Of a stretch of 8,782 nt of DNA, positions 1 to 4,514 are shown piece after piece. The notes under the pieces are model-generated. The model saw only the letters and a program-made list of their open reading frames with translations. It was not told where the DNA came from and searched no databases. The first letter of the stretch is position 1; the number at the start of each line of letters is the position of its first letter. The position numbers were made by a program, and so were the translations under genes. This DNA is from RAM1 sp943372515 (GTDB lineage: Bacteria > Pseudomonadota > Gammaproteobacteria > Burkholderiales > Burkholderiaceae_C), in NCBI GenBank assembly GCA_943372515.1, contig CALRYY010000151.1:1-8782 (forward strand). The letters run 5' to 3'.

Positions 1-44
1 CGCGGGTAGGGCCAATGGGATGATGTTGCCCCCACGCTCGCCAC
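1..44 (-). CDS. ugpQ: Probable start of glycerophosphodiester phosphodiesterase UgpQ (partial, cut by window edge)
   Basis: After the ugpC stop, the minus strand stays open in the same frame and encodes GTG-GCG-AGC-GTG-GGG-GCA-ACA..., giving VASVGATSSHWPYPR before the edge. The string HWPYPR matches the very N-terminus of E. coli UgpQ (SNWPYPR, just before the catalytic AHRG motif). ugpQ follows ugpC in the E. coli order ugpBAECQ. UgpQ hydrolyses glycerophosphodiesters to G3P plus an alcohol in the cytoplasm. The start is unresolved: GTG at 44-42 lies 3 nt after the ugpC stop, and GTG at 35-33 lies 12 nt after it; neither has a convincing Shine-Dalgarno. Only about 15 codons are visible and the AHRG motif lies outside, so the call rests on six residues plus gene order. 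Confidence 0.6.
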   Translation of the reverse strand, partial: MASVGATSSHWPYP

Positions 45-47
45 AGG

Positions 48-1052
48 TCAGATCCGCTTGCCGCTGGCCGCGTCAAACCAGTGCACGCGGTCTTCACGCG
101 GTGCGGCGTGAATGATGCTGTCGGGTGCCGGCACGGGGGTGCCTTCTTCGCTGCGCACAATGACCTGCTCGTCGCCCAGGCGGGTGTAGATCAGGCGTTC
201 GGCGCCCAGCAGTTCGGTAGTTTCCACGCGCAGCTCCCAGCCGGTGGCACCGATGTCCAGGTGTTCGGGGCGCACGCCCATGATGGTCCCCGCGCGCGCG
301 CCAGGGGCGTTCTTCAGCAGGTTCATGGGCGGCGAGCCGATGAAGCTGGCCACGAACGTGGACGCCGGGCTGTGATAGACCTCTTCGGGGGTGCCGAACT
401 GCTCCATCACGCCGGCGTTCATGACGATCATGCGCTGGGCCAGCGTCATGGCCTCGACCTGGTCGTGCGTGACAAACAGGCTGGTGATGCCCAGCTCGCG
501 GTGCAGCTTCTGGATCTCAAGGCGGGTCTGCGCGCGCAGCTTGGCGTCCAGGTTGCTCAAGGGCTCGTCAAACAAAAACACCTGGGGCTGGCGCACGATC
601 GCGCGGCCCATGGCCACGCGCTGGCGCTGTCCGCCCGACAGCTCGCGGGGTTTGCGGGCCAGCAGATGGCCCAGCTCCAGGATGCCCGCCGCCTTGTCCA
701 CGCGCTGCCTGATTTCGTCCATGGGCATCTTCCGGATCTTCAGGCCGTAGGCCATGTTCTCGAAGACGCTCATGTGCGGGTACAGCGCATAGTTCTGGAA
801 CACCATGGCGATGTCGCGCTCGGCAGGTTCCAGGTTGTTGACCACACGGTCGCCTATGGAGATTTCACCGCCCGAGATTTCTTCCAGGCCGGCCACCATG
901 CGCAGCAGGGTGGATTTGCCGCAGCCCGACGGGCCCACGATCACGATGAACTCGCGGTCGGCAATGTCGGCGTTCACGCCGTGGATCACCTGCAGCTCGG
1001 TCTTGCCTTTGCCGTACTTCTTGACGACGTTCTTGAGTTGGATTGAAGCCAT
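48..1052 (-). CDS. ugpC: G3P/glycerophosphodiester ABC transporter ATP-binding protein UgpC
   Basis: This is the cytoplasmic ATPase (334 aa) that powers UgpAE-mediated import. All ABC motifs are present: Walker A GPSGCGKST (40-48), Q-loop Q86, signature LSGGQRQRVAMGRA (138-151), Walker B VFLFDEP (158-164), D-loop SNLD (166-169) and switch His196 (THDQVEAM). From about residue 241 it has the MalK/UgpC-type C-terminal regulatory domain, including MGVRPEHL. E. coli UgpC is 356 aa; the roughly 20-residue deficit maps between NLLKN and MGVRPEH. ATG at 1052 is chosen because MASIQLKNVVKKY aligns with the family start; an in-frame GTG at 1112 would add 20 non-homologous residues translated from a repeat. 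No clear Shine-Dalgarno precedes the ATG. It lies 109 nt after ugpE, across a structured repeat, and is followed by a probable ugpQ. Alternative: another sugar-phosphate MalK-type ATPase, but the neighbours make UgpC firm. Confidence 0.95.
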   Translation of the reverse strand: MASIQLKNVVKKYGKGKTELQVIHGVNADIADREFIVIVGPSGCGKSTLLRMVAGLEEISGGEISIGDRVVNNLEPAERDIAMVFQNYALYPHMSVFENMAYGLKIRKMPMDEIRQRVDKAAGILELGHLLARKPRELSGGQRQRVAMGRAIVRQPQVFLFDEPLSNLDAKLRAQTRLEIQKLHRELGITSLFVTHDQVEAMTLAQRMIVMNAGVMEQFGTPEEVYHSPASTFVASFIGSPPMNLLKNAPGARAGTIMGVRPEHLDIGATGWELRVETTELLGAERLIYTRLGDEQVIVRSEEGTPVPAPDSIIHAAPREDRVHWFDAASGKRI

Positions 1053-1060
1053 AGAGACAG

Positions 1061-1073
1061 TTAAGTTGGATTT
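1061..1073 (-). promoter_or_regulatory. 13-nt AT-rich motif before ugpC, shared with the ugpB upstream region
   Basis: The minus strand reads AAATCCAACTTAA here, ending 8 nt before the ugpC ATG. The same string with one change (AAATCCAACGTAA) lies at 4346-4358, upstream of ugpB. The match is 12 of 13 in an otherwise GC-rich sequence. It could be a binding site or a copied leader fragment; nothing in the sequence says which. Confidence 0.35.
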
Positions 1074-1081
1074 TTCAAGCG

Positions 1082-1151
1082 GCCACCGTGGAACCGGCTT
1101 TTGCCGGGCCACTGGTGGCGCCCCCTTGAGGGGGAGGCGCCGAAGGCGCTT
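1082..1151. repeat. Structured palindromic repeat in the ugpE-ugpC gap
   Basis: The 109-nt gap 1053-1161 is mostly filled by back-to-back inverted repeats. First, 1082-1119 folds into one long hairpin: GCCACC/GGTGGC, then GTGG/CCAC with a bulged T1113, then CCGGC/GCCGG closing a TTTT loop at 1099-1102, 15 pairs in all. Next, CCCCC/GGGGG (1121-1134) closes a TTGA loop. Finally, GCGCC/GGCGC (1137-1149) closes a GAA loop. The second part, with its trailing CTTCGGGGGTG, resembles a dispersed intergenic repeat I associate with Comamonadaceae genomes (from memory). Lying inside the operon, it will be transcribed and could act on mRNA stability or on ugpC expression. No U-run follows in the ugp direction, so it is not a classical terminator. 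Confidence 0.75.
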
Positions 1152-1161
1152 CGGGGGTGTT

Positions 1162-2016
1162 TCATTTCTCAGTGTCTACCAAGCCCTTGACGAACCACTT
1201 TTGCATGAGCATCACCACGATGGCGGGCGGCAGCATCGCCAGGATGGCGGTGGCCATGACCACGTTCCATTCGATGTAGACCTCGCCAAAGATCAGGCGC
1301 TTGATGCCCATGACGATGGGGTACATGGATTCATCGGTGGTGACCAGCAGCGGCCACAGGTACTGGTTCCAGCCATAGATGAACTGGATCACGAACAGCG
1401 CCGCCATCGACGTTTTGGACAGTGGCAGCAGCACGTCCTTGAAAAAGCGCATGGGCCCGGCACCGTCCATGCGTGCGGCTTCCACCAGCTCGTCGGGCAC
1501 GGTCATGAAGAACTGCCGGAACAAAAAGGTGGCCGTGGCCGACGCGATCAGCGGAATCGTCAGGCCCGACATGCTGTTGAGCATGCGCAGGTCGGACACG
1601 ACCTCGTAGGTGGGGCCTATGCGCACCTCGACCGGCAGCATCAGCGTGACAAAGATCATCCAGAACACGATGTTCTTGAACGGGAAGCGGAAGTACACAA
1701 TGGCAAATGCCGACAGCAGCGATATGGCGATCTTGCCGATGGCAATGATCAGCGCGCTGGCCAGGCTGACGCCCATCATGGGCAGGGCCGGCGCCACGGA
1801 CGCGCCGGCTTCGGTCTTGCCACCAAACAGGGCAAAGCGGTAGCTTTCCACGATATTGGTGCCGGGCAGCAGGGAAATCGGGTTGCTGGACAGGATCTGC
1901 TCGGCCGTCTGCGTGGAGCCGATGAAGGTCACGTAGATCGGGAAGAAGACCACGATCACGCCAATGATCAGGATCAGGTGCGAGAAGAAGTCGAGGATGG
2001 GGTTGCGCTGGATCAT
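1162..2016 (-). CDS. ugpE: G3P ABC transporter permease UgpE
   Basis: This inner-membrane permease (284 aa; E. coli UgpE is 281 aa) pairs with UgpA to form the channel. It resembles E. coli UgpE along its length, including LSAFAIVYFRFPFKNIVFWM, TLMLPVEVRI, ASATATFLFRQFFMT and the terminal GLVDTEK. The EAA coupling loop that docks on UgpC is EAARMDGAGPMRFF (179-192). Six hydrophobic stretches lie at about 13-33, 83-107, 115-130, 152-170, 202-224 and 252-271. The ATG start is firm: MIQRNPILDFFSHL aligns with the family N-terminus. Only one base separates the ugpA stop from this ATG (TGA-A-ATG) and there is no obvious Shine-Dalgarno, so translation is probably coupled to ugpA. Downstream lies a structured repeat before ugpC. 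Confidence 0.96.
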   Translation of the reverse strand: MIQRNPILDFFSHLILIIGVIVVFFPIYVTFIGSTQTAEQILSSNPISLLPGTNIVESYRFALFGGKTEAGASVAPALPMMGVSLASALIIAIGKIAISLLSAFAIVYFRFPFKNIVFWMIFVTLMLPVEVRIGPTYEVVSDLRMLNSMSGLTIPLIASATATFLFRQFFMTVPDELVEAARMDGAGPMRFFKDVLLPLSKTSMAALFVIQFIYGWNQYLWPLLVTTDESMYPIVMGIKRLIFGEVYIEWNVVMATAILAMLPPAIVVMLMQKWFVKGLVDTEK

Positions 2017-2017
2017 T

Positions 2018-2899
2018 TCAGTAGTGGACTTTTTTCTCTACGAACTTGAACTGGACTACCGTCAGCGCCACCACGATGACCATCAGCACTACCGATTGCG
2101 CCGCCGAGCCGTTGATGTCCAGGGCCTTGAAGCCGTCGTAGTAAACCTTGTAGACCAGGATCGAAGTGTCCTTGCCCGGCCCACCGCTGGTGGCGGCGTC
2201 CACGATGGCGAAGGTCTCGAAGAAGGCATGCACGACGTTGATCACCAGCAGGAAGAACGTGGTGGGCGACAGCAGCGGGAACACGATGGTCCAGAAACGC
2301 CGCCACGGGCCGGCACCGTCGATGGTGGCGGCCTCGATCAGTGAATGCGGGATCGATTGCAGCCCCGCCAGGAAGAACAGGAAGTTGTACGAGATGTACT
2401 TCCAGATGGAGGCGATCACGATCAGCGCCATGGCGTGGTTGCCATTGAGCACATGGTTCCACTCAAAGCCCATTTCGATCAGTGCATAGCGGATCACGCC
2501 ATAGGGCGACGCAAACATCATCAGCCACAACACACCGGCCACGACGGGCGCCACGGCATAGGGCCAGATCAGCAGGGTCTTGTACAGGCCGGCAGCACGC
2601 ACCACGCGGTTGGCCATGACCGCCAGCAACAGCGAAATCGTCAGCCCGCCCACGGCCACCAGTGCCGAGAAAATGGCCGTGACGCGAAATGAATCGAGGT
2701 AGGACGGGTCGGCGAACAGCCGGCGGAAGTTGTCCAGGCCGACAAATTCACGCGTGGCGCCAAAGGCGTCTTCCTGCAGCACGCTCTGGTACAGCGCCTG
2801 GCCCGCGGGCCAGAAGAAAAACACCAGGATGATCGCCATCTGCGGCGCGATGAGCGCCCAGGGCAGCCATGTTGATTTGAATGTGACTCGTTTTTCCAT
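2018..2899 (-). CDS. ugpA: G3P ABC transporter permease UgpA
   Basis: This is the second inner-membrane permease (293 aa; E. coli 295 aa). It shares STWLP.ALIAPQ near the start, FVGLDNF (52-58), a PYAVAPVVAGVLW segment (113-125), SYNFLFF (170-176), QSIPHSLIEAA (181-191) and TSGGP (237-241) with E. coli UgpA. The EAA loop is EAATIDGAGPWRRFW (189-203). Six hydrophobic stretches lie at about 12-34, 73-98, 107-130, 157-180, 212-235 and 266-287. ATG at 2899 is preferred because MEKRVTFKSTWLP aligns closely with the E. coli N-terminus. It has no nearby Shine-Dalgarno; instead a strong-looking GAGGTGA (2927-2933, minus strand) sits directly before an in-frame TTG at 2926-2924, which would add nine residues (302 aa). 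It follows ugpB after 113 nt containing paired hairpins. Confidence 0.95.
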   Translation of the reverse strand: MEKRVTFKSTWLPWALIAPQMAIILVFFFWPAGQALYQSVLQEDAFGATREFVGLDNFRRLFADPSYLDSFRVTAIFSALVAVGGLTISLLLAVMANRVVRAAGLYKTLLIWPYAVAPVVAGVLWLMMFASPYGVIRYALIEMGFEWNHVLNGNHAMALIVIASIWKYISYNFLFFLAGLQSIPHSLIEAATIDGAGPWRRFWTIVFPLLSPTTFFLLVINVVHAFFETFAIVDAATSGGPGKDTSILVYKVYYDGFKALDINGSAAQSVVLMVIVVALTVVQFKFVEKKVHY

Positions 2900-2933
2900 A
2901 TCAGGCGGGATTAAGCCAGAAATCAATCACCTC

Positions 2934-3005
2934 AAAAAGCGGCATGCCGGGCTTGACCCGGCATCCACTGCATGCGAGCGATGGACCCCGGGGCCAGCCC
3001 GGGGT
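2934..3005. repeat. Paired 21-nt hairpins in the ugpB-ugpA gap, with adjacent T-run
   Basis: The gap 2900-3012 holds two hairpins of identical geometry. Hairpin 1 is ATGCCGGG (2944-2951) with CCCGGCAT (2957-2964). Hairpin 2 is ACCCCGGG (2985-2992) with CCCGGGGT (2998-3005). Both have perfect 8-bp stems and 5-nt loops, and their outer axes are 20 nt apart. The GGGCTTGACCCGG core resembles a palindromic repeat dispersed in many proteobacterial genomes (from memory). In the ugp mRNA, hairpin 1 comes last and is followed after five bases by five T (A-run 2934-2938 on the plus strand). It could therefore act as a leaky terminator or as a 3' barrier protecting ugpB mRNA, favouring excess binding protein, as REP elements do after malE. 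Confidence 0.8.
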
Positions 3006-3012
3006 GACACGA

Positions 3013-4317
3013 TCAGGACTTGTTGGCTTTCTGGAAGCGCTCAAGTTGTTCGTTGCCGCGCTTGACGGCATTGTCGAGGGCCTCTTTGGGCTGCTTGCTG
3101 CCTTGCCACACGCCTTCCAGTTCCTCGTCGATGATGGTGCGGATCTGGACAAAGTTGCCCAGGCGCACGCCGCGCGACTTGTCGGTCGTCTTGCGGATCA
3201 TCTGGTTGACTGACACGTCGGCGCCAGGGTTCTGCTTGTAGAAGCCCGATTTTTCGGTCAGATCGAACGAGGCCTTGGTCACGGGCAGGTAGCCGGTGCG
3301 CTGGTGGCTGGCGGCGGCCACTTCGGGCTTGGACAGGTGGTTCAGGAACGCGGCCACGGCCTTGTATTCCTCGGGCTTCTTGCCAGCCATCACCCAGATG
3401 CTGGCGCCACCGATCACGGTGTTCTGCGGCGCACCGGGCACATCAGGGTAATAGGGCAGGGTGCCGGTACCGTAGCCGAACTTGCCATTGCGCTTGACGC
3501 TGCCGGCCAGGGCCGACGAGCCGGTGGCCATCGCGCATTCGCCCGACACAAACGTGGCGTCGGCCTTGTTGTCGCGGCCCTTGTAGACGAACAGGCCGCT
3601 CTTGGCCATGTTGGCCAGGTTTTCAATGTGGCGCACATGCAGCGGGCTGTTGAATGCCAGGCGCGTGTCCAGGCCGCCAAAGCCGTTGTTCTTGCTTGCG
3701 TACAGCACGTTGTGCCAGGCCGAGAAGCTCTCCAGCTGGGTCCAGCTGATCCAGCTGGTGGTGAACGGGCACTTGTGGCCAGAGGCCTTGAGCTTGGCGG
3801 CAGCCAGGGCGACCTCGGGCCAGGTGGTGGGGGGCTTTTCAGCGTCCAGACCGGCGGCCTTGAAGGCGTCCTTGTTGTAATGGAACACCGGCGTGGAGCT
3901 GTTGAACGGGTAGCTCAGCATCTGGCCATTGGGGGCGGTGTAGTAGCCGGCAACGGCGGGCACGTACACGCTGGGGTCAAATTTCAGGCCGGCGTCGGTC
4001 ATGACCTTGGCCACGGGCACGATCGCGCCCTTGGACGCCATCATGGTGGCGGTACCCACTTCAAATACCTGGATCATGTGCGGGGCGTTGCCTGCACGGT
4101 AGGCCGCGATGCCGGCGGTCATGGACTCGGCGTAGCTGCCCTTGAACGTGGGCGTGACCTTGTAATCCTTTTGGCTGGCGTTGAATTCCTTGGCAAGGTC
4201 GTTGACCCATTCGCCCAGCGCGCCGCCCATGGAGTGCCACCATTGGACCTCGGTCTGGGCCTGGGCTGGGAAGGCGAGTACGGCGGCCAGTGCGGCGGCG
4301 GAAAGTTGCAGTTTCAT
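3013..4317 (-). CDS. ugpB: Periplasmic G3P/glycerophosphodiester-binding protein UgpB
   Basis: This is the periplasmic receptor (434 aa; E. coli 438 aa) that delivers G3P and glycerophosphodiesters to UgpAE. Residues 1-20 form a signal peptide, with likely cleavage at AQA-QTEVQ. Family segments line up along the whole length: WWHSMGGALGEWV (26-38), GIAAYRAGNAP (69-79), VGTATMMASK (87-96), PFNSSTPV (137-144), YNKDAFKAAGLD (147-158), FSAWHNVLYASKNNGF (198-213), NTVIGGASIWVM (299-310), TGYLPVTKA (341-349), RLGN (385-388) and TIIDEELEGVW (394-404). ATG at 4317 is firm: it begins the signal peptide and is preceded by AGGAG five bases upstream. It is first in the operon, transcribed divergently from the flavoprotein gene. 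A Pho-box-like site overlaps its upstream region. No truncation or frameshift is seen. Confidence 0.97.
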   Translation of the reverse strand: MKLQLSAAALAAVLAFPAQAQTEVQWWHSMGGALGEWVNDLAKEFNASQKDYKVTPTFKGSYAESMTAGIAAYRAGNAPHMIQVFEVGTATMMASKGAIVPVAKVMTDAGLKFDPSVYVPAVAGYYTAPNGQMLSYPFNSSTPVFHYNKDAFKAAGLDAEKPPTTWPEVALAAAKLKASGHKCPFTTSWISWTQLESFSAWHNVLYASKNNGFGGLDTRLAFNSPLHVRHIENLANMAKSGLFVYKGRDNKADATFVSGECAMATGSSALAGSVKRNGKFGYGTGTLPYYPDVPGAPQNTVIGGASIWVMAGKKPEEYKAVAAFLNHLSKPEVAAASHQRTGYLPVTKASFDLTEKSGFYKQNPGADVSVNQMIRKTTDKSRGVRLGNFVQIRTIIDEELEGVWQGSKQPKEALDNAVKRGNEQLERFQKANKS

Positions 4318-4321
4318 GAAT

Positions 4322-4327
4322 TCTCCT
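4322..4327 (-). promoter_or_regulatory. Shine-Dalgarno of ugpB
   Basis: The minus strand reads CAGGAGAATTCATG, placing AGGAG five bases before the ATG at 4317. This is the only strong ribosome binding site correctly spaced from its start codon in the window, and it fixes the ugpB start. Confidence 0.85.
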
Positions 4328-4345
4328 GAATATGGATGCGCGAGA

Positions 4346-4365
4346 TTACGTTGGATTTGTGACAG
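4346..4365 (-). promoter_or_regulatory. Weak Pho-box-like site overlapping the shared 13-nt motif
   Basis: The minus strand from 4365 to 4348 reads CTGTCACAAATCCAACGT, matching the E. coli Pho-box consensus at 13 of 18 positions. The first half-site and the A/T spacer fit well; the second half-site fits at only 3 of 7. E. coli ugp is PhoB-activated, which makes the site plausible. Against it, a -10 placed ten bases downstream would start transcription at or inside the Shine-Dalgarno. The motif AAATCCAACGTAA (4346-4358) recurs before ugpC. Confidence 0.25.
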
Positions 4366-4421
4366 ACGATTTAATCCACCTGCCAAAGCGGCCACAAGCG
4401 GGATTTCCATGAGCCCGGCAA

Positions 4422-4445
4422 GCCCATGTCCCCTGCGGGACGGGC
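4422..4445. other. Hairpin in the leader of the oxidoreductase gene
   Basis: GCCC-AT-GTCCC (4422-4432) pairs with GGGAC-GGGC (4437-4445) around a CTGC loop: nine pairs with a two-base bulge. No T-run follows on either strand, so it is not a classical terminator. It lies about 70 nt before the oxidoreductase start. Confidence 0.45.
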
Positions 4446-4473
4446 AATTGGTGCGCTGCGGTAACATCCGCCT

Positions 4474-4509
4474 TCAGCCGGGGTGCCTTTCTGGCTGAGC
4501 CAACCAGAA
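4474..4509 (+). promoter_or_regulatory. Overlapping alternative hairpins covering the start region of the oxidoreductase gene
   Basis: TCAGCC (4474-4479) can pair with GGCTGA (4493-4498). Alternatively TTCTGG (4489-4494) can pair with CCAGAA (4504-4509). Both use G4493-G4494, so they exclude each other. The second hairpin would bury AGAAG (4506-4510), the only weak Shine-Dalgarno before the ATG at 4515. The arrangement is compatible with translational control but could be coincidental. Confidence 0.3.
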
Positions 4510-4514
4510 GCCCG

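Larger units (their letters stand above)
4318..4514. promoter_or_regulatory. Divergent intergenic region between ugpB and the FAD/Fe-S oxidoreductase gene
   Basis: These 197 nt must hold promoters for both directions. The ugpB-proximal 60 nt are AT-richer than the surroundings. Minus strand: AGGAG Shine-Dalgarno for ugpB (4323-4327) and a Pho-box-like site (4348-4365). Plus strand: TTTAAT at 4370-4375 fits a -10 hexamer at five of six positions, with a poor -35-like TTACGT 18 nt upstream (4346-4351); this is only a weak promoter candidate and would leave a leader of roughly 130 nt. The rest of that leader contains hairpins (4422-4445 and 4474-4509). No small gene is convincing here. Confidence 0.6.

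Noticed and set aside
81..1046. Plus-strand open frame of 321 codons opposite ugpC
   Set aside because: It is antisense to a clear ABC ATPase; the translation is rich in His, Gln, Ala and Gly with no domain, typical of the complementary strand of GC-rich genes.
1051..1080. Possible sigma70 promoter just before ugpC (TTGAAA as -35 on the minus strand)
   Set aside because: The hexamer 17 nt downstream (TCTATG) overlaps the start codon and fits the -10 poorly; transcription would begin inside the gene.
805..2049. Plus-strand open frame of 414 codons spanning ugpC, the repeat and ugpE
   Set aside because: Low-complexity, His/Asp/Arg-rich translation crossing two real genes and a palindromic repeat; no recognisable motif.
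2944..3005. CRISPR-like or tRNA-like structure in the ugpB-ugpA gap
   Set aside because: Only two hairpins with different stem sequences; no repeated unit with spacers and no cloverleaf or T-loop pattern.
2901..3152. Minus-strand 83-codon frame over the ugpB end and the gap
   Set aside because: It is translated from the palindromic repeat plus an out-of-frame part of ugpB; no homology pattern.
3304..4329. Plus-strand open frame of 341 codons opposite ugpB
   Set aside because: Shadow of ugpB, Gly/His/Val-rich and without family motifs; it would end at the ugpB start codon region.
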